From Sphingomonas sp. Leaf20 (GTDB lineage: Bacteria; Pseudomonadota; Alphaproteobacteria; Sphingomonadales; Sphingomonadaceae), in contig NZ_LMKN01000001.1 in NCBI RefSeq assembly GCF_001421535.1, positions 248,001 through 312,000 on the forward strand: DNA of 64,000 bases, given 5' to 3'. The first letter of the stretch is position 1; the number at the start of each line of letters is the position of its first letter. The notes under the pieces were generated by a model. The model saw only the letters and a list, made by a program, of their open reading frames with translations, made no database searches and was not told the DNA's origin. Shown here piece after piece: positions 48,826-58,097 of this stretch. The translations under genes and the position numbers were made by a program.

Positions 48826-49853
48826 CCCAGACCCCGGGAGATCCACGGTCCCGCGAGATTGGCCGCCCAGAGCGGCATCTTCTTCCAGCTCCGCACCATC
48901 AGCGCATATTTGGGGTTGAGCGGATTGACCTCGCGCGCCGGCCCGTCACTGCGCTTGGCGTACAGTCGCGGCTCGGGCGTGAAACCCCAGTTCTTCTTGA
49001 ACGCGGCCGCCCCCGTTCCCGTCTTCGACCGCCCGAAGTCGAACCGCGTGCAGCCGCGTGCGCGCGCGTGCGCCATCAGCGCGAAATACATCCGGTCATT
49101 CGCGCGCAAGCCCCGCGCCGCCTCGGTACCGCCACCCCAATAGGGATAGACCGTGCCCCCGAGATACAGGCTGAGCACGCTCGCGACCGCCCGCCCCTGA
49201 TGCCGCACGGTCAGCACGTCCGCGTCCATCGTCTCGACGACAGAGCGGAACAGCCGCGCCGGAAAGACCGGCGTCCCGAGGTTGCGGACCGATTCAGCAT
49301 AGACCCGGTAATGCTCGGCGAGCAGCGCGCGATCGTTCCCGGTCACGACGTCGAGCGCATAGCCCAGCGCACGCCGCACCTCCGCGCGTTGCTTGCGCGG
49401 AATGGCGAGGAGTTCCGCATCGTCATCCGCGGCCAGATCGCGCGCAAAGCCGAGATAGCTGTCCGAGTCGCTGTCCCACCCCGCCGGCACCGCGCCACCG
49501 CGCAGTTCGACCGAAGGGCAGCCGATCCGCTGCGCCAGAGCCCAAGACGCCGCCGCCAGCGGTTCGACCACCGCATCGCCCAGCACGCCGCCATCGACCG
49601 CGAACCCCGCGGAGACCAAGGCGCGCCCGAACAGAGGCGAGCGCATCTCGGTCAACGGCAGCACGCCGACGATCGCGCCACCCTGTTCCGCCACCAGATA
49701 GCGCGCGCGCTGCCCGCAGCCGCGTGCGACCGCGATGCTCCACGCGGGCAGATGAAACGGCGTACCTCCTTCGGTCGCGGTCACGAACGCCGTGATCCGC
49801 GCGCGCTCGCCCGCGTCTTCAAGATTGGCCTCGCGGACCATGGTCGTCGTCAC
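48822..49853 (-). CDS. XrtA-associated FemAB/GNAT-like acyltransferase
   Basis: The product has 343 residues of the FemAB-like superfamily (a double GNAT fold), which transfers an amino acid or acyl group onto an activated glycan. Blocks include LVAEQGGAIVGVLPL, VYAESVRNLGTPVFP and CTRFDFGRSKTGTGAAAFKKNWGF. In XrtA loci it is assumed to decorate the polysaccharide. It overlaps the deacetylase stop codon by 4 nt. Confidence 0.88.
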   Translation of the reverse strand: MTTTMVREANLEDAGERARITAFVTATEGGTPFHLPAWSIAVARGCGQRARYLVAEQGGAIVGVLPLTEMRSPLFGRALVSAGFAVDGGVLGDAVVEPLAAASWALAQRIGCPSVELRGGAVPAGWDSDSDSYLGFARDLAADDDAELLAIPRKQRAEVRRALGYALDVVTGNDRALLAEHYRVYAESVRNLGTPVFPARLFRSVVETMDADVLTVRHQGRAVASVLSLYLGGTVYPYWGGGTEAARGLRANDRMYFALMAHARARGCTRFDFGRSKTGTGAAAFKKNWGFTPEPRLYAKRSDGPAREVNPLNPKYALMVRSWKKMPLWAANLAGPWISRGLG

Positions 49854-50704
49854 TGCAAACGGCCCGCCTCGGCTGCGACCACCGCATCGACGCGCCCCCA
49901 GTCATGCCGCCCGATCAGCCCGCGCAGCTTGCCCGCCATTGCCCCTAGCCGCGAATAATGCCGGATCTTCGAGCGAAGCGGCGCCGCGGCGACGCGCGGC
50001 TGGCCCGGATCGATCTCCCAGGGGTGAAAATAGAACATCGCCGCGTGATCCTGCGCATTCACCTGGTGCACCGCGAAATCCATCAGCGCCGACGGCAACA
50101 GCCGGAAGAACCCGCCCCCCGTGGCGACGCGCCGTTGGCCGAACTGCGCGACGGTTACCGGCACTTCGAGCAGCGCGCTGTCGGGCAGCGGCCTGAACGC
50201 GAAGCGCGGCGCGTCGCGCCAGCCATAATGATCATGGACGAGCGGTGCGACGCTCGACGAATAGGCATAGCCCTCCTCGGCCAGCACGACGTGCGCCCAG
50301 GGGGTACGCTGGTCGATCGAAAAGCTGGGCGCACGATATCCCGTCACGCGCTGCCCCGCCGCATCCTCGATCGCCGCGCGCGCGCGAACGAGGTCGGCGC
50401 GAAACAGGCCTGCATCCATCGTGAAGACGCGCTGGTGATCCCAGCCATGGCTCGCGATCTCGTGCCCCGCATCGACGATCCGGCGGATCAGTCGGGGATA
50501 GCGATGCGCGACCCAGCCGAGCGTGAAGAACGTCGCCCGCACCCCGCTTTCGGCGAACAGCGCGAGCACCGCATCGGTATTCGCCTCGACGCGCGACTGA
50601 AGGCCGTCCCAGTCGCGCTTGTCGATGACCGTCTCGAACGCGCCGACCTGGAACCAGTCCTCGACGTCGACCGACATGCCGTTCAGGATCGTCCGCTGCG
50701 TCAC
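49850..50704 (-). CDS. XrtA-associated polysaccharide deacetylase
   Basis: A NodB-type deacetylase of 284 residues. Metal and catalytic residues are in DVEDWFQ (Asp), SHGWDHQRV (His-x3-His), TGYRAPSFS, and FYFHPWEID (late catalytic His). It has no signal peptide, so it acts on lipid-linked or cytoplasmic precursors. The GTG at 50704 starts 4 nt after the ATPase gene; ATG 50677 (MSVDVEDWF) is a plausible alternative. Confidence 0.88.
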   Translation of the reverse strand: MTQRTILNGMSVDVEDWFQVGAFETVIDKRDWDGLQSRVEANTDAVLALFAESGVRATFFTLGWVAHRYPRLIRRIVDAGHEIASHGWDHQRVFTMDAGLFRADLVRARAAIEDAAGQRVTGYRAPSFSIDQRTPWAHVVLAEEGYAYSSSVAPLVHDHYGWRDAPRFAFRPLPDSALLEVPVTVAQFGQRRVATGGGFFRLLPSALMDFAVHQVNAQDHAAMFYFHPWEIDPGQPRVAAAPLRSKIRHYSRLGAMAGKLRGLIGRHDWGRVDAVVAAEAGRLQ

Positions 50705-50708
50705 CCGG

Positions 50709-51776
50709 TCAGGCCGCGTCGTGCCAGTGCGCAGCCCCGCGGATCGGCGCGTAATCGGGCTTGGGCTCGTCGCCCTCGATCCAGTCGACGAGCAATGTCA
50801 GGATCCGACGCATCGCCTGGTCCTGCTGCTCGACGCGTGCCTCCAGCGCAGCAACGCGATCGCTGATTGCCGGGTCGGTCATCATGGCGACCGGCTCGGG
50901 GGCCACCGCGGCGGCGGGCTGGACGTCTGGCGCAGGCTTTGCCGCCGCCGTCGCGACGACCGGCATATCGGACATCAGGTCGCGCTGCACCGTGCGCACC
51001 ACCTCGCCGTCGATCACGCGCAGATCCTCGATCGCGGCATACAGCATCACGCGACCGGCGAGCATGTTGAGCCGCCGTGGTACGCCATCCGACCCGTGGT
51101 ACAGCGCGGTGAACGCATCGTCCGCAAAATCGGGATTGCCCTGCCAGCCGACCACCGAAAGACGGTGCGCGATATAGTCGGCGACCTCATGCTCCTCCAT
51201 CGGATCGAGGTGGTGGATCGCGATGACGCGCTGACGCAGCTGCTCGAGCCGTTCCGACCCGTGCAGCCGGTCGCGGAATTCGGGCTGGCCGAGCAGCAGG
51301 ATCTGCAGCAGCGCGTGCCCGCCCGTCTGGAAATTGGACAGCATCCGCAATTCCTCGAGCGCGGACACGGGCAACGCCTGCGCCTCGTCGACGATGAGCA
51401 GCGTTCGTTTGCCCGTGCGCGCGACGGCGTGGAGCCCGCGTTCGATCGCCGTCAGCAGCTGTGCCTTTTCGAGCCCCGCCGGATCCACGCCGAGCGCGGT
51501 CGCGATGATCCGCAACAGGTCGTCCGCCTCGATCGCGGTCGACACCAGACGGATCGCGTTCAGGCTCTCATGGTCGATCGTGTCCATCAGATGCCCGACC
51601 AGCGTCGTCTTGCCCGCGCCGATGTCGCCGGTGATGACGATGAAGCCCTCGCCCTGCGCCAGGCCATAGCCGAGATACGCCATCGCCTTGCGATGCGTCC
51701 CCGTCTCGTACCAGAAACGCGGGTCCGGGGTGAGCTGGAACGGGCGTCCCGTCAGTCCGTAATGTTCGTCGTACAT
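50709..51776 (-). CDS. XrtA-associated AAA ATPase
   Basis: The product has 355 residues. The P-loop is GDIGAGKTT (about 50-58) and Walker B is LLIVDEAQAL, with sensor-like HLDPM. The N-terminal MYDEHYGLTGRPFQLTPDP is a family block. Residues from about 265 form an alanine/proline linker and a coiled coil (VAALEARVEQQDQAM) that could bind a partner. The family resembles type II secretion GspA/ExeA ATPases and is always found in XrtA loci. Confidence 0.9.
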   Translation of the reverse strand: MYDEHYGLTGRPFQLTPDPRFWYETGTHRKAMAYLGYGLAQGEGFIVITGDIGAGKTTLVGHLMDTIDHESLNAIRLVSTAIEADDLLRIIATALGVDPAGLEKAQLLTAIERGLHAVARTGKRTLLIVDEAQALPVSALEELRMLSNFQTGGHALLQILLLGQPEFRDRLHGSERLEQLRQRVIAIHHLDPMEEHEVADYIAHRLSVVGWQGNPDFADDAFTALYHGSDGVPRRLNMLAGRVMLYAAIEDLRVIDGEVVRTVQRDLMSDMPVVATAAAKPAPDVQPAAAVAPEPVAMMTDPAISDRVAALEARVEQQDQAMRRILTLLVDWIEGDEPKPDYAPIRGAAHWHDAA

Positions 51777-51788
51777 CTGCCAAATATC

Positions 51789-53474
51789 CTAGAACTGATA
51801 CCGTGCACCGAGCAGCGCCTGCGCGGACCAGTCGCTGTCGAAATCGCCGACCTTGAAGCTGTACAGTCCGAGCGACGCGGTCGTGCCAAGCCGTCCGAAA
51901 TTATGATAATAGGTCCCTGTCGCACCATAGGACCACACGCCGTCGTCGCCCGTCGCGATCAGCCCGCTGCCGGGCTGGTCGCCGGACTGCCCGCCGGACT
52001 GGCCGCCCAGCTGCGTCTCGAAATAATTGACGAACGCGGTGGCGTTCAGCCCCGACACCGCGCTGAGCGAGCGGCCGTAATAGAGCTGTCCGTAATAGCT
52101 TTCGTCCTCGAGCCCGCTGACCACGAGCCCGGGGGCACCGTCGGGCGCATACAGCTTGCGGCTGGCATAGCCGATCCCGCCGCCGAACGTGTTGCGCCCG
52201 CGCGTCGCGACCAGCACCGCGTCGATCCCGCGCGCGCGGTAGCTCGACGTCGAGATCGACTGGAACACGTCGTCGAGGCAGCCGCCCGGCGCCGCACCGG
52301 TCGCCCCGAACACGCAGCCGTTGAACTGCTGCGCAAAACCCTGGCTCGGCGAGATGAAGCTCGTCGGCAGGTTCGCAAGTCCGGTGCGCAACTGGCGTCC
52401 GAACGTCTGCACGCCGTCATACACGTTGACCGCGAGTCCGACGTCCTTCGATGCCTGATAGGTCGCGGTCCCCGTGAAGCTGAGCGATCCGTATCGCTCG
52501 CCGACACGCGCCGCGACCGAGGTGCGCCGGTTCGGCCGCCAGATCACGCCCGCGTCATAATATAGCCCGTCGGTGCGATACGCGATCCGGCGCGGCGACC
52601 CGGGCGCGGTCCGGAACCGGCCGTCGCTGTCGAGCACGGGAACGCCCGTCGCATCGACCAGCGCGTCCTTCTGGCTCGTCTCGATCTTTTCATAACCGAC
52701 GCCCGCGGTCAGCGCGACATAGGGCGACACCGGCAGCAGCGCGTCGCCGCGACCGAAATACCCTTCGTAGCGCTGGCTCAACTGCCCCGCCGTCTCCCGG
52801 TCGTAGCCTGCGCTCGCGGTCAACCCGACGGGCAGCAGCGTTCCCGGCCGGAACCCCGCACTCGCCGTCGCGGTGTGCCCGACCGAATCATCGTAATAAT
52901 CGAGCCGTTGCCCGCCGGTCGCCGTCGTCCCGAACGTCGGCGTCTCGACCTTGGTATAGCCGAGCCGGTAATTGGCGTTGACGACGACGTCGCCCGACTG
53001 CGCGTTGAAGCTGGGACCGCCATACACCGCATAGACCTGCGCGATGTTCGACACGTTGCCGACCAGCACGCCGGGCGCGGCACCACGAATGTCCGACCGC
53101 GACCGCGTCGCGATGCCCCCCGCCTCGAGCGACAGGTTCCGGGTCAGCTGCGCATCGACGCGCGCGAGACCCGAATGGATATCGGTATCGCCGATGTCGT
53201 CGTCATAGGAGAACCGGCGCTCGTAGCGATAGCTCAGCTGCCCATTGACGCGCGCGGTCGCGACCGCCGCATCGACGCCCGCGGCAAGCGAGGTGTAGGT
53301 CAGCACGTTGCTGTCGCCGCTTAGGTCAGCGGCGAGTATCTGCGTCGCCTCGATATACGGCACGACCACGACCCGGCGCGTGGCCCCGCCCGCGGACGAC
53401 GCATCCGCCTGGGCCAGCGCGGGCGTGGCGAACAGCGCCGCCGTCCCGCCGATCATGGCCCGAAATTTCGTCAC
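51789..53474 (-). CDS. XrtA-associated outer-membrane beta-barrel protein
   Basis: The product has 561 residues. The signal peptide (MTKFRAMIGGTAALFATPALAQA) is followed by alternating hydrophobic strands with many Tyr/Gly/Arg, ending in an aromatic C-terminal residue (ALLGARYQF), the signature of outer-membrane barrels. It is the conserved uncharacterised barrel found in XrtA loci, a candidate polysaccharide pore. Cys residues (NGCVFGATGAAPGGCL) may form a loop disulfide. Confidence 0.85.
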   Translation of the reverse strand: MTKFRAMIGGTAALFATPALAQADASSAGGATRRVVVVPYIEATQILAADLSGDSNVLTYTSLAAGVDAAVATARVNGQLSYRYERRFSYDDDIGDTDIHSGLARVDAQLTRNLSLEAGGIATRSRSDIRGAAPGVLVGNVSNIAQVYAVYGGPSFNAQSGDVVVNANYRLGYTKVETPTFGTTATGGQRLDYYDDSVGHTATASAGFRPGTLLPVGLTASAGYDRETAGQLSQRYEGYFGRGDALLPVSPYVALTAGVGYEKIETSQKDALVDATGVPVLDSDGRFRTAPGSPRRIAYRTDGLYYDAGVIWRPNRRTSVAARVGERYGSLSFTGTATYQASKDVGLAVNVYDGVQTFGRQLRTGLANLPTSFISPSQGFAQQFNGCVFGATGAAPGGCLDDVFQSISTSSYRARGIDAVLVATRGRNTFGGGIGYASRKLYAPDGAPGLVVSGLEDESYYGQLYYGRSLSAVSGLNATAFVNYFETQLGGQSGGQSGDQPGSGLIATGDDGVWSYGATGTYYHNFGRLGTTASLGLYSFKVGDFDSDWSAQALLGARYQF

Positions 53475-54544
53475 CTCGCGCCTCCCTGATCATAATAGCT
53501 GCCGAACCGCGCGCCGCCGGGGACGAACGATACCGCGTTCAGGACGAGTTGAATATGCTCGCAGCTGTCAAGCCGCTGAACCGCAGCGCGAACCTCGCCC
53601 TCCGGGGTCCGATCCGCGCGCACCACGAGCATCACCTGCCCGACCAGCATCGCCAGCACGCCGGCAGGCGACGCCGCGAGCGCGGGCGGCGAATCGAAGA
53701 TCACGATGCGGCGCGGATCGGCCGCCATCAGCCGCGACAGCACGCTGCGCGTCCGGGCGCTGGCGAGCAGTTCGGTATCCATCGCGGTCTTGCGACCCGC
53801 AGGCAGGATCGACAGATGCGGGACGTCGGTCCGCACCACGAGCGTCTCGACGTCGATGCTGGTATCCGCCAGCGCGTCGAGCAACCCCGGTGCATCGGTC
53901 AGCCCCAGTTGCTTCAGCACGTCGGGCTTGGCGACGTCGGCATCGACGAGCACGACCTCGGTGTCGCGCTCGGCGGCGATCGACATCGCCAGGTTGATCG
54001 CACAGAATGTCTTGCCGTCACCCGGCCTTGCCGAACACACCAGGATCGTCCGCGCGCGTTCGGATGCACCGTCGATCTCCGCGATCCGCGCGCGCGTGAT
54101 CAACAGCTGCCGCTTGATCAGCCGGAATTCCTCGGCGAGCGGGCCGACCGGCGCACCCGGCACCATCATCCCGTTGGCCGCGAGCATCCCGCGGTCGATC
54201 ATGGCGACGTCGCCGGGCTCGTCGGGCATATGAAACTCGTCGGGCAGTTCCTGCCCGATCGGCGCGCGCAGCTCTTCGGGGATCGCGAGAAACGTCGGAT
54301 CGGTAAAGACCGCGGCATCGGAATCAGGCGCCGATCCGGCCCCGGTTCCGGTGTCCGTCATCGTCCGGTCGGCCGTCCTGGCCGACGCCGAATCCGCCAG
54401 CGGCGGCACCGCGGCACGGCTGCGCACGTGCTGGCTGAAATCATAGACCTTGGCGGCGCGCTCCAGCAGCGAGGCTTCGCGCGCGCGCGGCGCGGTCGAT
54501 GCCGGCCGCTTGTCCGATGAGGGTGTCGTGTCGGGCATGGTCAT
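53471..54544 (-). CDS. XrtA-associated tyrosine autokinase (BY-kinase)
   Basis: A 357-residue cytoplasmic ATPase that pairs with the chain-length protein to control polymerisation. Walker A is ARPGDGKTF (about 193-201), Walker A' is VVLVDADVAKPD and Walker B is RIVIFDSPP. The usual C-terminal tyrosine cluster is reduced to two adjacent tyrosines (FGSYYDQGG). The N-terminal 100 residues are Ser/Thr/Pro-rich and probably flexible. ATG 54544 was chosen; 54538 is the alternative. Confidence 0.88.
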   Translation of the reverse strand: MTMPDTTPSSDKRPASTAPRAREASLLERAAKVYDFSQHVRSRAAVPPLADSASARTADRTMTDTGTGAGSAPDSDAAVFTDPTFLAIPEELRAPIGQELPDEFHMPDEPGDVAMIDRGMLAANGMMVPGAPVGPLAEEFRLIKRQLLITRARIAEIDGASERARTILVCSARPGDGKTFCAINLAMSIAAERDTEVVLVDADVAKPDVLKQLGLTDAPGLLDALADTSIDVETLVVRTDVPHLSILPAGRKTAMDTELLASARTRSVLSRLMAADPRRIVIFDSPPALAASPAGVLAMLVGQVMLVVRADRTPEGEVRAAVQRLDSCEHIQLVLNAVSFVPGGARFGSYYDQGGAR

Positions 54545-54548
54545 GTCC

Positions 54549-56072
54549 TCAGGCCGCGAGGCCACGCTGCAGGATCTCGACCCCGAGCAGCAATATATAT
54601 GCACCGCCGAGCGCCGCCGTCCCGCCGAGGAACAGCTTCAGCTGCTTGGCGCGGTGATCCGATTGCGTCCGCGTGACGACTTCGCCGATCGACCCGATGA
54701 CGGGCATCCCCGCGGTCCGCTCCAGCTTCGCGCTCGTCGGAAACGTCCCGCGGAGCTGGCCGAGCGCGAACGCCCCCCCGATGCCCGCGCCCAGACCTGC
54801 GATCAGCACCCCCGTCAGCAACAGCATCCGGTTCGGCGCGCTCGGCGTCTGCGGCGTCGTCGGCGGATCGATCACGCTGAACTTCACGCGATCGGTCTGC
54901 GACTGCGCCTGCCCACGCAATGCGATCTGCTCGCGCTGCGTCAGCAACTGGTCATACTGGTCCTTGAGCACCTGGTAATCGCGGTCGATCGATCCCTGCT
55001 CGGCCGCGACCGTCGGGTCTTCGGACAGCTTGGCGTTGAGCTGCTCGAGATCACCCTGCAATTGGGCCTTGCGGATCCTCAGCGACGCGACCGCGGCCTG
55101 CTTGTCCGCCATCATCGCCTGCAACGACACGTAAAGCGGGTTCGGCGTCGACCCTGCCCCCGAGCCACCCGACAGCGGCTCGCTCCGCGCGGCGGAGGTC
55201 GCCTGGGCGAGCTGCGCCTTCAGGGCGATCACGTCGGGATGGCTCTCCGTATAGCCCCGCGCCCGCGCATCCGCGAGCTGTCCCTGGATTGCCGACAGCC
55301 GCGCGCGTGCGGGTCCGGCGGTGCCTGCGGTCCCGCCGCTGCCTGCGACCGACTGCGGCGTACCCGCCATCTGCCCCTGCACAGCCGCAAGCCCGGACTG
55401 CGCCGCCGCGAGGTCGCCATCGACCTGAGCCATCTGCGCACGCGATGCGCCGATCCGGTCGCCGACCGATCCGGTGCCCGGCAGCGATCCGAGATAGCGG
55501 TTCTGGAAATCCGCGCGCTTGGCCTCGGCGTCCTGCAATTGCTTCTGTCGCTGCTCGAGCTGCTTGTCGAGGAACGACAGGCTCTGGCTCGTGCTCGTCC
55601 GATCGCCCGCCAGATTGGCCTCGACGAAGATGTCGATCAGCTTCTGCGTGATCGTCCGCGCAAGCTTCGGGCTCGCGGCGGTCGTCGCGATCTCGAACAG
55701 ATTGTCCTGCGCCGAGGTCACCTTGATGTTCTGCGCCAGGCTCGCGACACGGTCGGCGACGTCGCGGTCGCTGGCGACCGTATTGGCGAGGTCGGTCCCG
55801 CGCACGACCTTCTCCAGATTGACCGCGGAGGTCAGCGTCTGGCGGATCGTGTCGATGCTCGTCTGGCTCGATGGCGTCGGCTGGTCCATGCTCGCAGGCA
55901 GCAGCGACTGCATCTGGACGAAAACGCGCGCGCGCGATTCGTACCGGCTCGGGATCTGCGACACGAACAGCCAGCCGAGCACGCACACGCCCCACGCCAC
56001 CGCGAGCGCCAGCCAGCGTCGCGTCCATATCGCGTGGAGCGCGACCCGCACCTCGTCGTAAATGCCGTTCAT
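54549..56072 (-). CDS. XrtA-associated chain-length determinant (Wzz/GumC type)
   Basis: A polysaccharide co-polymerase of 507 residues with membrane helices at about 19-38 and 424-446 flanking a large periplasmic coiled coil. The N-terminal block RRWLALAVAWGVCVLGWL leads into PSRYESRARVFVQ; a late QREQIALRGQAQSQTD and PQTPSAPNRMLLL precede the second helix. It sets polymer length with the kinase encoded 4 nt downstream. Confidence 0.9.
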   Translation of the reverse strand: MNGIYDEVRVALHAIWTRRWLALAVAWGVCVLGWLFVSQIPSRYESRARVFVQMQSLLPASMDQPTPSSQTSIDTIRQTLTSAVNLEKVVRGTDLANTVASDRDVADRVASLAQNIKVTSAQDNLFEIATTAASPKLARTITQKLIDIFVEANLAGDRTSTSQSLSFLDKQLEQRQKQLQDAEAKRADFQNRYLGSLPGTGSVGDRIGASRAQMAQVDGDLAAAQSGLAAVQGQMAGTPQSVAGSGGTAGTAGPARARLSAIQGQLADARARGYTESHPDVIALKAQLAQATSAARSEPLSGGSGAGSTPNPLYVSLQAMMADKQAAVASLRIRKAQLQGDLEQLNAKLSEDPTVAAEQGSIDRDYQVLKDQYDQLLTQREQIALRGQAQSQTDRVKFSVIDPPTTPQTPSAPNRMLLLTGVLIAGLGAGIGGAFALGQLRGTFPTSAKLERTAGMPVIGSIGEVVTRTQSDHRAKQLKLFLGGTAALGGAYILLLGVEILQRGLAA

Positions 56073-56085
56073 GCGATCACGTCCC

Positions 56086-56736
56086 TCAGAACATCGATTC
56101 GGGGATGATGATCACGTCGCCGGGCTCGAGCCTGACATTGGCTGACGAATCGCCCTTCTTCAGCAGGTTCGAGATCTGCAGCGAGAATTCGGTCTGCTTG
56201 CCGCTCGCGCGGTCATACCGGACCAGCCGCGCCTTGTTGCCCGCGGCATATTGATTGAGCCCGCCCACCGCGATCATCGCGTCGAGCAGCGTCATGTTCG
56301 CGCGGTACGGGATCGAGGCGGGCTTTTCGGTCGCGCCGACGATGCGGACCTGCTGGCTGTAGGTGCCGCTGAAATTCTCGACGATGACCGACACGATCGG
56401 GCTCTTAACATACTCGCCGAGCGCGATCTTCATGTCGTCGGCCAGCTGTGCCGGGGTCTTGCCGACCGCGGGCATGTCGTTGACCAGCGGCGTCGTGATC
56501 CGGCCATCGGGGCGGACCTGCACCTTCGACGACAGCTCGGGATTGCGCCAGACGAAGATGTTGAGCTGGTCGAGCGGCCCGATCACATATTCCTCGCCCG
56601 GCAATTCCTTGTTCGCGACATAGGCTGCGGGCGGGAGTACGGGCCGGCTGCCGCCGCTCGTGCACGCGCCGAGCGTCGACGCGGCGAGCCCCAGGATCGT
56701 CAGGGGACGGGATACGGGTCCGGAACGCATGGGCAC
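56086..56736 (-). CDS. XrtA-associated polysaccharide export lipoprotein (Wza family)
   Basis: The product has 216 residues. A lipobox (STLGAC, cleavage before Cys24) anchors it to the outer membrane; the PES domain starts YVIGPLDQLNIFVWRNPEL and an SLBB-like domain ends LEPGDVIIIPESMF. Unlike E. coli Wza it is short and lacks the C-terminal helix. GTG 56736 has AGGAG 5 nt upstream; ATG 56730 is the alternative. It begins the long XrtA operon that runs to 44111. Confidence 0.9.
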   Translation of the reverse strand: MPMRSGPVSRPLTILGLAASTLGACTSGGSRPVLPPAAYVANKELPGEEYVIGPLDQLNIFVWRNPELSSKVQVRPDGRITTPLVNDMPAVGKTPAQLADDMKIALGEYVKSPIVSVIVENFSGTYSQQVRIVGATEKPASIPYRANMTLLDAMIAVGGLNQYAAGNKARLVRYDRASGKQTEFSLQISNLLKKGDSSANVRLEPGDVIIIPESMF

Positions 56737-56870
56737 TTATTCTCCTGGCGCCATACCGGTCGTCGGACGTCCGACAGCCGGCTAAACTCATGATCGGCTA
56801 TGCAGGGAACAGGTGAAGATAGCGTTAGGAGCGCCCCGTAACCATGCTCCCCTCGGCGCGGTGGCTGGGG

Positions 56871-58097
56871 TTAGACTGGAGTAACGATCTCGCGCGCAGG
56901 AGGATGCCCCAGAAACGCCGCGGGGCTCGCGCTCGCGCCATAAGCGCCCGCCAGGAAGATCGCGACGAGGTCGCCGACCGCGACCGGCGGCAGCGCGACC
57001 TTGTCGCCCAGCCTGTCGAGCGGCGTGCAGAGCGGCCCGACGACCGACACCGTATCGCCCGCTGGATGCCCCATCCGTGTCGCCACCGCGATGGGATAAT
57101 TGCGGCGCACGACCGTCCCGAAATTGCCGCTCGCCGCGAGCTGGTGGTTCAGCCCGCCATCGACCACGACGAAGGTCTCGCCTTGGCTCTGCTTCACGTC
57201 GATCACGCGCGTCAGGTAGACGCCCGCCTCCGCGACCAGCCACCGCCCGAGCTCGATCGCGAACCGCGTCTCGCGCAGGATCGCCGCGCGGTCGTCGAGC
57301 GCCGCGCGCAACGCTGCACCGACCCGCTCGACGTCGAGCGCAACGTCGCCCGCGAAATAGGGCACGCCGAACCCGCCGCCCAGGTTGACGAGCGGCGGCA
57401 CCACATCAGCCTCTTCCGCCAGCCGCGCCGCGAGCGCGATCGTCGCCGCCTGCGTCTCGATGATCGCACCCGCATCGAGCGCCTGGCTGCCTGCATAGAT
57501 GTGAAAGCCGCGCCAGTCCGCGCCGGCCGCGACGATCGCCGTCACCAGCGCGGCGACCCGGACGGCATCGACCCCGAACGGCGATGCCCGTCCGCCCATC
57601 CGCATGCCCGATCCCCGCAGCTCGATATCGGGGTTCACGCGCACGGCCATTCGCGGCGCGATGCCCAGTCGCTCGCCGATCGCGAAGCCGCGTGCCGCCT
57701 CGCCTTCCGACTCGACGTTGAGCGTGGCCCCCGCGCGGATCGCCGCCGCGAGTTCGTCGTCGCGCTTGCCCGGCCCGGCGAAGCTGATCGCCGACGCCCG
57801 CTTGACGCCGAGCGCGGTCCCGAGCTCGCCCGCCGATGCGACGTCGAGCCCGTCGACCAGCGGCGCGATCGCCGCGAGCAGGTCGCCGTGCGGGTTGGCC
57901 TTGATCGCATAATGCAGGTCGATCGCGGGCATCGCCGCGCGGAACCGCACGATCCGGGCCGCAGCGATCGCGCTGTCGTACACGAAGAGTGGCGTGTCGC
58001 CGGCGTGTGCGACCCAGTCCGCCGCCGACCGCCCGCCGATCACCAGCGGCCCATGCTGCTGCGCGAACTCGGGCGGAAATGCACCCATCGGCTTCAT
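56871..58097 (-). CDS. XrtA-associated PLP-dependent decarboxylase
   Basis: A fold-type III decarboxylase of 408 residues of the diaminopimelate/ornithine type. The PLP lysine is in HYAIKANPHGDLL, with IYAGSQALD, NLGGGFGVPYF and CTPLDRLGDK motifs near the C-terminus. In XrtA loci it is thought to make a small amine or amino precursor used with the acyl-ligase. The ATG overlaps the ligase stop (ATGA). Confidence 0.9.
   Translation of the reverse strand: MKPMGAFPPEFAQQHGPLVIGGRSAADWVAHAGDTPLFVYDSAIAAARIVRFRAAMPAIDLHYAIKANPHGDLLAAIAPLVDGLDVASAGELGTALGVKRASAISFAGPGKRDDELAAAIRAGATLNVESEGEAARGFAIGERLGIAPRMAVRVNPDIELRGSGMRMGGRASPFGVDAVRVAALVTAIVAAGADWRGFHIYAGSQALDAGAIIETQAATIALAARLAEEADVVPPLVNLGGGFGVPYFAGDVALDVERVGAALRAALDDRAAILRETRFAIELGRWLVAEAGVYLTRVIDVKQSQGETFVVVDGGLNHQLAASGNFGTVVRRNYPIAVATRMGHPAGDTVSVVGPLCTPLDRLGDKVALPPVAVGDLVAIFLAGAYGASASPAAFLGHPPAREIVTPV

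Noticed and set aside
50619..52565. A 648-codon open frame on the plus strand opposite the XrtA ATPase and barrel genes
   Set aside because: It is an antisense shadow in GC-rich DNA: its residues are Arg/His/Asp-rich, it has no domain, and it covers two genes with clear signatures on the other strand.
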